Assembly: GCA_964424115.1 (NCBI GenBank)
Contig: CAYRHN010000007.1
Location: 1-64,000, forward strand
Direction: 5' to 3'
From: CAYRHN01 sp964424115
GTDB lineage: Bacteria > Chloroflexota > Anaerolineae > Anaerolineales > Anaerolineaceae
DNA length: 64,000 bases
This document shows, piece by piece, positions 34,036 to 42,369 of this stretch. A program made the translations under genes and the position numbers. The notes beneath the pieces are model-generated. The model was given only the letters and a program-made list of their open reading frames with translations. It searched no databases and was not told the DNA's origin. How positions within the stretch are numbered: position 1 is the stretch's first letter; each line of letters starts with the position of its first letter.

Positions 34036-35049
34036 ATGGACGATCCCAATGTTTTGATCAAAATCCGCGACCTTTCGGTCACATACCACACCCGCCTGGG
34101 CGCTACCAGCGCTGTGGACCATGTATCCTTTGACATCTACAAAGGCGAGATCCTCGGCGTGGTCGGCGAATCTGGCTGCGGCAAGAGCACTCTGGGCAAG
34201 GCCCTCATGCGCCTGATCATGCCGCCCGGCGAGATCAGCGGCGGGCAGATCTTCTTTAAGAACGATGACATCCTGCAATACAATCCACGCCAAATGCAGG
34301 ATTTCCGCGGGCGCTGCGTCAGCATGATCTTCCAGGATCCCATGACCTCGCTCAACCCGGTCCAGCGTGTCGATGAGCACATCGTGGAAGCCATTCAGGT
34401 TCACGAGCCAAAGACCAAGAAAGAAGCCGCCCTCAATCGGGTCACCTCGCTGGTGGAACGTCTGGGCATCCAAAAACGCCGCCTGCGCGATTTTCCCCAC
34501 CAACTGTCGGGGGGAATGCGCCAACGCGTGATGATCGGCCTGGGCATTGTGCTGAACGCCGACCTGATCATTGCCGATGAAGCTACCACCTCCCTGGACG
34601 TGATCGTGGAAGCCAAGCTCGTCGATGAGTTGAAACGCATCCGCGACGAATTTGGCGTTACCCTGCTGGCCATCACCCACAATATCGCCCTGGTTGCACA
34701 AATGGCCGACCGCCTGGCGGTCATGTATGCCGGTCATATGGTAGAGTTGGGGCCGATCGCCAATGTGTTCGACAACCCGCTTCACCCCTACACCCAGGGC
34801 CTCCTGCATGCGGTCCCTACCATCAAACTGGACAAGAACGAAGAGCTATACAAAATGCCCGGCGAACCACCCAACCTGACCCATCCCCCGTCCGGCTGCC
34901 GCTTTCATCCGCGCTGTCCCCAGGCCATGCCCATTTGCTCCCGCCACGTTCCCACCCTGCAGGAGGCAGCTCCGCGCCGGATGGTGCAGTGCTGGCTCTA
35001 TCAAGACCATCCCGAGAAAGATACTCCCCGCATCAAGGTGGCAGCATGA
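34036..35049 (+). CDS. DppD-type ABC ATPase
   Basis: A 337-residue ATPase: Walker A GESGCGKST, signature LSGGMRQRVMIGLG, Walker B LIIADEATTSLD, H-loop AITHN. The C-terminal extension FHPRCPQAMPIC carries the Cys motif typical of DppD/DppF, which holds an Fe-S cluster in characterised peptide importers. The start is one base after the permease stop. Confidence 0.95.
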   Translation: MDDPNVLIKIRDLSVTYHTRLGATSAVDHVSFDIYKGEILGVVGESGCGKSTLGKALMRLIMPPGEISGGQIFFKNDDILQYNPRQMQDFRGRCVSMIFQDPMTSLNPVQRVDEHIVEAIQVHEPKTKKEAALNRVTSLVERLGIQKRRLRDFPHQLSGGMRQRVMIGLGIVLNADLIIADEATTSLDVIVEAKLVDELKRIRDEFGVTLLAITHNIALVAQMADRLAVMYAGHMVELGPIANVFDNPLHPYTQGLLHAVPTIKLDKNEELYKMPGEPPNLTHPPSGCRFHPRCPQAMPICSRHVPTLQEAAPRRMVQCWLYQDHPEKDTPRIKVAA

Positions 35050-36053
35050 ACGAGCAAACCAATCCCAACCTGGTTGAAATTCGAAACCTCAAGAAGTGGT
35101 TCCCTGTACAGAAATCCTTCCTGGATCAAGTCCTGGCGGGAAAACAAACCTTTGTGCGCGCCGTGGATGGCGTTTCCTTTGATATCCGCCGGGGTGAGGC
35201 CTTCGGCCTGGCCGGCGAATCCGGCTCGGGTAAGACCACCATCGGGCGCCTGGCCATAGGCATGGAAATGCCAACCGAGGGCGAGGTACTCTTCGACGGC
35301 ATTAACCTGGGCAAGCTGCCAGGAGAAACCCTGCGGAAAATGCGCCGGCGCATGCAGGTCATCTACCAGGATCCCATGGCCTCTCTCAACCCGCGCATGA
35401 CCCTGGGTGACTCGGTCATGCAGGGTTTGAAGATCCACTACCCTGAAACCGCCGCCCAGCACCGCGATATCATGATCGAAATGCTGGAAAAGGTTGGCCT
35501 CATCCCCGCCCGCTACTTCCTGAATAAGTTTCCCCATCAAATTTCCGGCGGGCAGCGCCAGCGCGTGGTCATTGCCCGTGCCCTGATCACCCATCCCGAT
35601 CTGGTCCTGGCTGATGAACCGATTGCCATGGCAGATGTTTCGGTGCGCGCCTTACTGCTGGATTTGATGGTGCAGCTAAAGAACGAGTTCCACCTCACCT
35701 ACCTGTTTATCACGCACGACCTGGCAACTGCCAAATACATCTGCGACCGGATCGGCATCCTTTACTTGGGGCGTATGGCTGAGATGGGCGATCTGCGTGA
35801 AGTATACGCTCATCCGCTCCACCCCTACACCCAGGCCCTCCTGGCTGCGGTGCCGGTGCCAGACCCGCACCAGGTGCGCACTCAGCCCATGCCGGAAGGG
35901 GAGATTCCCAACCCGATCAACCCTCCCAGCGGCTGCCGGTTCCACCCACGCTGTCCGATTGCGCGTCCTGAATGCGCAAAGGCAGAGCCGGAACTGCGTG
36001 AACTGCGCCCGGGGCATCTGGTGGCCTGCCATTTTGCCGAACAATTCAAATAA
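35046..36053 (+). CDS. DppF-type ABC ATPase
   Basis: A 335-residue ATPase from MNEQTNPNLVEIRNLKKWF; its ATG overlaps the preceding TGA by four bases. Walker A GESGSGKTT, signature ISGGQRQRVVIARAL, H-loop FITHD and C-terminal FHPRCPIARPEC are present. In the D-loop area the sequence reads LADEPIAMADVSVRALLLDL; the common form is DEPxSALDVSxQA, so Ala-Leu is replaced by Met-Ala. It ends the operon. Confidence 0.95.
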   Translation: MNEQTNPNLVEIRNLKKWFPVQKSFLDQVLAGKQTFVRAVDGVSFDIRRGEAFGLAGESGSGKTTIGRLAIGMEMPTEGEVLFDGINLGKLPGETLRKMRRRMQVIYQDPMASLNPRMTLGDSVMQGLKIHYPETAAQHRDIMIEMLEKVGLIPARYFLNKFPHQISGGQRQRVVIARALITHPDLVLADEPIAMADVSVRALLLDLMVQLKNEFHLTYLFITHDLATAKYICDRIGILYLGRMAEMGDLREVYAHPLHPYTQALLAAVPVPDPHQVRTQPMPEGEIPNPINPPSGCRFHPRCPIARPECAKAEPELRELRPGHLVACHFAEQFK

Positions 36054-36064
36054 ATTTCCCTCTA

Positions 36065-36103
36065 ATTAAAAAAATGGCGGCTGCACGCCGCCATTTTTTT
36101 AAT
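36065..36103. terminator. Bidirectional terminator after the ABC operon
   Basis: ATGGCGGC and GCCGCCAT, extended by A and T runs on either side, form a hairpin with a TGCAC loop. U runs follow the stem on both strands, so it can end both the ABC operon and the convergent CAP-protein gene. Confidence 0.9.
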
Positions 36104-37880
36104 GCTTCACCATCGGCAAATACATCAGATGCAAATCCTGGCTCACCTGCAGTTGCAGGTTCACCTGCACAGGCAGAAGCTCCGGGTGGTCTGCCACGGA
36201 AAACATCAACGCGGCCTGGTAATTTCCCACAGGCAGCCCCTGGAGGATCGGCGTGATCACCGCCAAACCGCCTTCTATCTTCACGTCCGCCCAACCCGGC
36301 TTACCGTTGACGGTGATTGGGTCGCTCCCGCAAACCTGCGTCAGGGCGATCGAAAACTGGCTGGGGAATACTTGCCCGGTTCCGGCCAAAAAAGCCACTG
36401 AAGGTGTTGAAACCGTCAGACCAAGCGAATGGGTGATCCCTTCCACCAGGGGGCTGAATTCTCCTTGTTTGTTCACCCATCGTACCCACACCGTCTGCCC
36501 GCGGTAGCGCATCGGCAGGTTGAATTGCAGCGTGTTTGGTGAGGCAAGCGGCTGGGAAGCGGTAAAAATCGTCACCACGTCAAAAGTAACATCCGCTTGT
36601 CCGCTTCGCCATAAGTTAAATGAAAGAAATGGATCATCCTGCGAAGGAGTAAAAACAAAAGGAATGGCAAACTCCTGATATGCCCCCGCCGCCTTAAAAT
36701 CAATCCCTCGCAGCGAATAGGTGATTGGCGTTCCTGCACCCGGATCCACCTCAATCCGCGCCACCTCGCCGCTGCTGGTATTTTGGTTCACCTTCAAGCG
36801 GAAATAAGCCACCGCCGGCATATTGGCATAGAAATCGGTTGTCCATACCCAGGCAGAAGATTCACCATCTCCCGGCGTCATGCGGAAAGCCGTCCCGCCC
36901 ATCGCCTGTGCGTCATTCACCCGCTGTCCTGTGCCCCAGAGCAAGCCAAAATTACCGTACGAGTCGTCCGCAGCCCAGCCCAGGCTGTACTGCATTCCCA
37001 TTGTTCCCGCATCCGGCTGGTTGTAGATCGTTACCGAGGATTGGGTCTGGCTCATTTGGGCGTCGCCCAGTTCCCCAGCCGGTGCGGATGCTCCTTCGTA
37101 GATCGTATCACTGACCGTAAAGGTCCTTCCCAACGCATCCCGCGTCTGCACATATACCGTCCGCCAGCCCTCGCCGGGCAACAGCGACCAGCTCGCCCGC
37201 GGATTATAAGCCTGCCAGCTTGCCTCTTCCACACAAGGTGTATTTGAAATCCGCATCTGGGTGGTGGGACTGTCCTCGTCAAATGGGCCGCTGCCCTCGC
37301 TCGCATAGATATACAGATCCACCTGCTGCGAGGTGGTATTGACCGTTTCATTATCAATCACTACTGGAGGATACAGCACATCGTGACCGAAATCCTGCAC
37401 CACATAGCCGCGACCATCCGAAGAGCGCAGGTAATAACCCACCCCGATCTCGCGCGAATTGGGATCCAGAATATTGCCCCGGTGTCCATCACTCGCCATC
37501 CACCCCGTGATGGCATCCTGCGGAGACATATAACCGCAATACGCATTTTCTGCGCCGGACAATCCCCCAATATAGCCAAAAAATGGAAAACGGTCCACCG
37601 GCCAATCCCCGTTGGTATCCTGGTGCCCGCAATAGACCGAGCTGCGGTTCTCCACCGAGTCCCAGGCAAACCAGCGTGCTGCATGGGTCAGTTCCCGGTT
37701 CCAGCGCAATGGCGGCACCCCCACCCTGGCGCGTTCCAGGTTACCCAGATATACTACTTGCGCTTCGTTGGAGAGCAGCGCGGCGGTCTGGGAAAACAAG
37801 GCGGCGCCGTGCGCCCCCGAAGGGGCGCACAGCGCCGCAGCAACGATAAGACTTACCAGTAAAAGACGCCATTTACCCAT
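36099..37880 (-). CDS. Secreted CAP (SCP/PR1) domain protein
   Basis: A 593-residue protein with a signal peptide ending near APSGAHG. The CAP domain spans about residues 40-170: LGNLERARVGVPPLRWNREL, YCGH, ITGWMASDGHRGNIL and EIGVGYY, which contains the conserved His/Glu cavity. A long beta-rich C-terminal region follows, with Ig-like or carbohydrate-binding character (YFRLKVNQNTSSGEVARIEV). It is an exported, probably cell-surface protein; CAP activities in bacteria are mostly uncharacterised. Confidence 0.85.
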   Translation of the reverse strand: MGKWRLLLVSLIVAAALCAPSGAHGAALFSQTAALLSNEAQVVYLGNLERARVGVPPLRWNRELTHAARWFAWDSVENRSSVYCGHQDTNGDWPVDRFPFFGYIGGLSGAENAYCGYMSPQDAITGWMASDGHRGNILDPNSREIGVGYYLRSSDGRGYVVQDFGHDVLYPPVVIDNETVNTTSQQVDLYIYASEGSGPFDEDSPTTQMRISNTPCVEEASWQAYNPRASWSLLPGEGWRTVYVQTRDALGRTFTVSDTIYEGASAPAGELGDAQMSQTQSSVTIYNQPDAGTMGMQYSLGWAADDSYGNFGLLWGTGQRVNDAQAMGGTAFRMTPGDGESSAWVWTTDFYANMPAVAYFRLKVNQNTSSGEVARIEVDPGAGTPITYSLRGIDFKAAGAYQEFAIPFVFTPSQDDPFLSFNLWRSGQADVTFDVVTIFTASQPLASPNTLQFNLPMRYRGQTVWVRWVNKQGEFSPLVEGITHSLGLTVSTPSVAFLAGTGQVFPSQFSIALTQVCGSDPITVNGKPGWADVKIEGGLAVITPILQGLPVGNYQAALMFSVADHPELLPVQVNLQLQVSQDLHLMYLPMVKH

Positions 37881-37989
37881 AATGATTGCTTTGTGCCTGG
37901 CGCGTAGCCCTCAGCTCGACTATATTGTAGCATCTACCTGGCCTCTTGCACTTTACACTCTTGTAAGGCAAATGAAGTTACCGTGCTCC

Positions 37990-40221
37990 TCACAAGCCAC
38001 CGATGCCCTCCAACACTTCCTCGGGCACCAGCGGGAAATGGTCGAACCACACTCCCGTAGCGTCATGCACCGCGGCGGTCACCGCAGGGGCCAGGCACAT
38101 ATTCATCACCTCGCCCAGCCCGCGCGCGCCCCATGGACCGCGCGGATCAGGAATCTCCAGCACCTTGATATTCATTTCTTCCGGAATATCCAGCATGGTC
38201 GGGATCAAATAGGTGGAAAGACTGGGAGTAAGCACCTGTCCTTCCTTCTCAATGAAGTTTTCCATCACCGCATAACCCACCGACTGCACCAGCCCGCCCT
38301 CGATCTGTCCCATCACCTGCTGCGGGTTGATCGCCTTTCCAACGTCAATGGCGCAGTGAACCTTCAGGATCTTCACATGACCGGTTTCCATATCTACCAG
38401 CACCTCGGCTGCCTGGGCTGTGTAGGCGTAAGAAACATTAGGATCGCACTGTCCGGTCACCGGATCGGGTGCTGTTGTCTGATGCGGAAAGTACGTATGT
38501 TCCAGATGCACCGGGCGCTCTTCATTGGCCCATAATTCCAGGGCCTTCATCGCTCCTTCTTTGATCGCATTTCCGATGAAGAAGGTCATGCGTGACGCGG
38601 AGACCGAGCCAGAATCCTTCACCCTGCCAGTATCGGAGGAGATCAGCTCGATTTTTTCCATCGGCAGGCCCAAGGCATCCGCTGCCATCTGGGTGATCAC
38701 GGTGTGGGTTCCCATCCCCACCTCGCTGGCGCTGTGCCGGATGACCGCCCGCTCGATCTCGGCGTCACCGTACAGGTCGATCCCGATAATGCACTTCTCC
38801 GGATACCCGTAGGAAAAGCCCACATTCTTATGCGCGCATGCCAATCCGAGGCCATAACGCAGGTAAGGTTTCTTCGGGTCAGGCTGCAGGTGGGGGCGAG
38901 TCAGCTTCCAACCTTCGGAAGTGGCGCTCCAGCCGGCCTCTTTGGCGCAGGTTTCGGTAACCTCGCGGATGGAGACGCCGGGCGGATAAGGCGCACCGGT
39001 TGTTTGCAGCGAACCTTCCCTGGCCAAGTTGCGCATGCGCAGCTCCACCGGATCCATGTGCAGCGCTTCTGCCAGCTTGTTCACCATCTGTTCGGCGCAA
39101 TAGACCGCCTGCGGACCGCCAAACCCGCGAAAAGCCCCACGGGGTACGTTGTTAGTGTACACATCATACGCATCCACCTTCACGTTGGGGATCTCATATG
39201 GCCCCAGGCTGTTGATCACGGCGTTGCTGGTCACAATACTGGTAGTGAATTTATACGCTCCCCCGTCTGCCAGCAGACGCACCTCGGCCGCCACGATCTT
39301 CCCGTCCCGCATGGCGCCCCAGCGGGTGAAGATGCGAAAAGGATGGCGCTTACAGTGCGCCAGGATCGATTCCTCGCGCGTCCATACTACTTTTACCGGT
39401 CGGGGATTTCCCAGGCGGTGCAGCTTTAGGGCTGCCAGCGAGACAATGATCTGCACAGAAATATCCTCCCGCCCGCCAAAAGCCCCGCCAGTCATCGGGT
39501 AAATGACCCGTACCTGGTCCTCGGCCAGGCCGAGCGAGTGCGCGATCTGCTTGCGGTCCTTCTCGCCCCACTGCCCCGTAGTGATCACCGCCACGCGCCC
39601 CTCCTCATCCAAATAAGCCAAACCGGCTTCGGTTTGAAGGTAGGCGTGTTCCTGCGCCGGGGTATTAAGAACAGACTCTACGATCACGTCCGCCTGGCGA
39701 AATCCAGCCTCAACATCCCCGTTATAAAGTTTATGATGGCCAAATACATTGCTGCCCACATCCGGGTGCAGGATCGGCGCCTCTGGCTGCATGGCCTCTT
39801 CCACATCGCATACCACCGGTAAATTCTCATATTCCACTTCAATCAGATCGCGTGCTTTGGCTGCGATCTCTTCCGTCTCGGCCACCACTGCTGCCACCCG
39901 GTCTCCCACATAGCGAACCCGGTCGGTGTATGGTTTTTGGCTTGCTCCACACAGCACTGGCTGATCGTAGGTGTAATACCCAAACTCATTGAACGGCACA
40001 TCCCGGGAGGTCAGCACAGTCAAAACACCGGGCAGGGCTTCCGCTTTTGTAGTATCCACCAGTTTGACAATGGCATGCGGCCGGCGGGCCAGCAACATTT
40101 TCATATAAACCTGACCCGGCATTGCCATATCAGAAGCGTAAACCGCTTCGCCCTTCACCTTTGCCGCCGCGTCCACCCGCGGCACCGATTGACCGATATA
40201 TTTCATATTTCTTTGACCCAT
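37990..40221 (-). CDS. Xanthine dehydrogenase-family molybdopterin subunit
   Basis: A 743-residue large subunit of a molybdenum hydroxylase. VPRVDAAAKVKGEAVYASDM is the family start; TGGAFGGREDISVQ binds the pterin; GMGTHTVITQMAADALG and the late GARGLGEVMN, whose Glu is the catalytic base, are present. The usual partners, a 2Fe-2S subunit and an FAD subunit, are not encoded beside it, so it either shares subunits from elsewhere or works with an unlinked pair. Substrate unknown (purine, aldehyde or aromatic CoA). Confidence 0.92.
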   Translation of the reverse strand: MGQRNMKYIGQSVPRVDAAAKVKGEAVYASDMAMPGQVYMKMLLARRPHAIVKLVDTTKAEALPGVLTVLTSRDVPFNEFGYYTYDQPVLCGASQKPYTDRVRYVGDRVAAVVAETEEIAAKARDLIEVEYENLPVVCDVEEAMQPEAPILHPDVGSNVFGHHKLYNGDVEAGFRQADVIVESVLNTPAQEHAYLQTEAGLAYLDEEGRVAVITTGQWGEKDRKQIAHSLGLAEDQVRVIYPMTGGAFGGREDISVQIIVSLAALKLHRLGNPRPVKVVWTREESILAHCKRHPFRIFTRWGAMRDGKIVAAEVRLLADGGAYKFTTSIVTSNAVINSLGPYEIPNVKVDAYDVYTNNVPRGAFRGFGGPQAVYCAEQMVNKLAEALHMDPVELRMRNLAREGSLQTTGAPYPPGVSIREVTETCAKEAGWSATSEGWKLTRPHLQPDPKKPYLRYGLGLACAHKNVGFSYGYPEKCIIGIDLYGDAEIERAVIRHSASEVGMGTHTVITQMAADALGLPMEKIELISSDTGRVKDSGSVSASRMTFFIGNAIKEGAMKALELWANEERPVHLEHTYFPHQTTAPDPVTGQCDPNVSYAYTAQAAEVLVDMETGHVKILKVHCAIDVGKAINPQQVMGQIEGGLVQSVGYAVMENFIEKEGQVLTPSLSTYLIPTMLDIPEEMNIKVLEIPDPRGPWGARGLGEVMNMCLAPAVTAAVHDATGVWFDHFPLVPEEVLEGIGGL

Positions 40222-40533
40222 TCTTCCTTGTGAATGATGTGGTTAAGAATTCTAACACAAATCGGTTGGCAGAACATTCAACAATTTATCGATCATACGC
40301 CGGGATAAATCGATCTTTCCATTTTGTTATCACCAATTCTCTTTCATCATGTAGAATTCATTTAGAATTATCCGGTTGATCAATTCCTCTGAACCAGCAG
40401 GAATTTACCATAGGAAGTAATTTCTTCTTCTGCACTCTGCTGCCGGCGCCCTCTACGCTCAAATAAGTACTTCCATCAATCGGGACACCTGGCTTTCGCA
40501 TCGTTAAATTCTACGCCAATCAAAGGAAGAAAG
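40222..40533. other. 312 bp divergent intergenic region
   Basis: This gap between the two divergent starts is AT-rich, with paired TAGAATT words near 40352-40370. I see no open frame, clear promoter pair or recognisable molybdenum-cofactor riboswitch. Confidence 0.4.
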
Positions 40534-41262
40534 ATGAAAATACTGAACGAACTGTTATCCATCCTCCCAAAAGATCCAATCCCGGTTCGCAAAGTAATCA
40601 TCGGCGTTCACTGGACCCTGGTGGCGAGCAAATATAGCGGCCTGGCATCCACAATGGTTGGGCAGGAACCACACGGACATTCACGGGTGAGAGATGTAGG
40701 GCTTCTGCATGAGAAAACTGCGCAGGAATTGGCCTCCTGGATCCTTTCGGATAACCTGCTGGAAGCAAGCATTGGCATGGCCACCGTTAACTCCCTGCTG
40801 GAAGTGGACGAGCAACAATTGGAGCAGGTCAATGCAGCCGAGGTGATTGAGCGAGAAGGCAAAGGCAAAAACCTGGCGATTATCGGACACTTCCCATTTG
40901 TAGACCAGATGAAAACCATAGCCAGGAACTGCTGGGTGATCGAAAAAAGACCCTTTGGCGAAGATTTTCCCGAAGAAGCCTCGAGAGAATATCTCCCCCA
41001 GGCGGATGTGGTTGCCATCACCGGAACTACGCTGATCAACCATACCCTTGAAGGTCTGCTCTCGTTGTGCCGGCCGGGGTCACGGATCATGATTCTTGGT
41101 CCCTCCACCCCAATGACCCCTCTTCTATTCAATTACGGTGTCTCCTACATATCCGGTTCCCGAATAATTGACGAGCATGCGGCCATTGCAACTATTCAGC
41201 AAGGAGCAATATTTCCACAAGTAAAGGGCACCAGGCTCTTAATCATGACAAAAAGAATATAA
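40534..41262 (+). CDS. DUF364-like (putative heavy-metal chelation) protein
   Basis: A 242-residue protein. The N-terminal region (KVIIGVHWTLVAS, ASTMVGQEPHGHSRVRDVG) resembles DUF4213, followed by a Rossmann-like DUF364 part (KNLAIIGHFPFVDQM, DVVAITGTTLINHTLEGLL, RIMILGPSTPMTPLLF). These proteins are linked to metal handling by genomic context only. It is divergent from the molybdenum hydroxylase gene, which suggests, without proving, a role in Mo or W metabolism. Confidence 0.75.
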   Translation: MKILNELLSILPKDPIPVRKVIIGVHWTLVASKYSGLASTMVGQEPHGHSRVRDVGLLHEKTAQELASWILSDNLLEASIGMATVNSLLEVDEQQLEQVNAAEVIEREGKGKNLAIIGHFPFVDQMKTIARNCWVIEKRPFGEDFPEEASREYLPQADVVAITGTTLINHTLEGLLSLCRPGSRIMILGPSTPMTPLLFNYGVSYISGSRIIDEHAAIATIQQGAIFPQVKGTRLLIMTKRI

Positions 41263-41294
41263 AAATAAGGAAGCTTATTTTATTTACTAATCTA

Positions 41295-41323
41295 TTGAAA
41301 ACCAGAGAGATCAACTCTATAAA
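41295..41323 (+). promoter_or_regulatory. Promoter of the selenocysteine peroxiredoxin
   Basis: TTGAAA (41295-41300), 17 bases, TATAAA (41318-41323). The first start codon lies 60 bases downstream behind AAGGAGG. Confidence 0.6.
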
Positions 41324-41382
41324 TAATTCACCCAATCAGTGTTCGTGCACTACCAGCGCCGGGATATCTACAAGGAGGTGTT

Positions 41383-42093
41383 ATGTCGGATAAACCAGAG
41401 GGTTGTGTCAAGCCAACGAAGGGGCCAATTGTAACTCCTTCAGAAAGTTCCCCTACCAGTCCAGTAATTGAAAAAAAGGAGGTTCCTATGGTCCAGGCTC
41501 GCGTTGGAAAACCTGCTCCCGATTTTGAGCTGAACGCATTTTTCGGGAAAGGGTTCAAGAATATCAAGCTGTCAGACTACAAAGGGAAATGGATCGTTAT
41601 TTGCTTCTATCCGGGTGATTTCACCTTTGTCTGACCGACTGAACTGACGGCAGTTGCCGTTAAATACAATGAACTGCAAGCGCTTGGCGTTGAAGTTTTT
41701 GCCATCAGCGTCGACAGCCGCTTCTCTCACAAGATCTGGCAAGAAGAAGAACTGTCCAAGATGGTCGAAGGCGGCGTACCCTTCCCACTCCTCTCCGATG
41801 CAGGTGGGCGCGTAGGAGAAGTATACGGAGTCTATGATGAAGAAGCGGGCGTTGATATCCGCGGCCGTTTCCTGATCGATCCCGATTTTGTGATCCGCTC
41901 CATGGAGGTCATGACACCAGAAGTTGGTCGCAACGTAATGGAACTGATCCGGCAGGTTCATGCCTTCCAGCATGTCCGCGCCACTGGCGAGGTGACCCCC
42001 GCCGGCTGGCAGCCCGGCAAGGCCACCCTGAAACCCGGCCCAGAACTGGCGGGCAAAGTATGGAAAGTTTGGAAGCCTGAGCAAGCATTCTAG
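41383..42093 (+). CDS. Selenocysteine-containing peroxiredoxin (in-frame UGA)
   Basis: The frame is open from 41383 to 42093 except for one UGA at 41632-41634, placed exactly at the peroxidatic position: FYPGDFTFV-U-PTELTAVAV, where AhpC/Prx proteins have FVCPTEL. The remainder (FAISVDSRFSHKIW, VPFPLLSDAGGRVGEVYGV, RGRFLIDPDFVIR) is intact peroxiredoxin, so this is Sec insertion rather than decay. The usual resolving Cys (EVCPA) is Thr here (EVTPAGW). Two in-frame starts each have a strong AAGGAGG site: 41383 (236 residues, Sec84) and 41488 (201 residues, Sec49). The longer form adds a 35-residue Pro/Ser-rich extension with one Cys. The protein reduces hydroperoxides. Confidence 0.9.
41635..41663 (+). 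promoter_or_regulatory. SECIS-like hairpin after the UGA
   Basis: Immediately after the UGA, TGACGGC (41645-41651) pairs with GCCGTTA (41656-41662), with one G-U pair, around loop AGTT. A G stands in the loop 19 bases after the UGA. Position, small loop and loop G fit bacterial SECIS elements that recruit SelB. Confidence 0.65.
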
Positions 42094-42125
42094 CTGAGAA
42101 TCATTCCCCCGGCGCGTTCGTCTAC

Positions 42126-42160
42126 AAGAGGCTATTCATTAAAAAAAGAATAGCCTCTTT
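42126..42160 (+). terminator. Terminator after the peroxiredoxin
   Basis: AAGAGGCTATTC (42126-42137) pairs with GAATAGCCTCTT (42148-42159), followed by TCCTTTTGG. The 42094-42369 gap otherwise holds the tRNA-Lys gene. Confidence 0.75.
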
Positions 42161-42234
42161 CCTTTTGGTTCATGACTAACTATCCTTCATAAATTCTATC
42201 CTTCAAATTCCATTTTCCCCCTTTAAATCAAAAG

Positions 42235-42306
42235 TGAGCGTGGAGAGGCTCGAACTCTCAACCAATGGCTTAAAAGGCCACTGCTCTGCCATTGAGCTAC
42301 ACGCCC
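42235..42306 (-). tRNA. tRNA-Lys (anticodon TTT)
   Basis: On the minus strand the gene begins GGGCGTGTAGCTCAATGGC and ends CACGCTC plus A, a seven-pair acceptor stem with one G-U. The anticodon arm GTGGC-CTTTTAA-GCCAT puts TTT in the loop, and GAGAGTTCGAGCCTCTC is the T-arm. CCA is not encoded. Confidence 0.95.
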
Positions 42307-42369
42307 GACTAACCTGCCCATTTTATCACGCACTCGGAAGAACGTCAAACGATTGACGAACCCTGATGA

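Noticed and set aside
34935..35045. A 37-residue N-terminal extension of the DppF-type ATPase
   Set aside because: It overlaps the DppD gene out of frame; the ATG at 35046 overlaps the DppD stop by four bases and precedes the normal family start.
41632..41634. TGA as a nonsense mutation making the peroxiredoxin a pseudogene
   Set aside because: The stop is exactly at the catalytic position, the downstream frame is fully conserved and a SECIS-like hairpin follows. Random decay would not be expected to give this combination.
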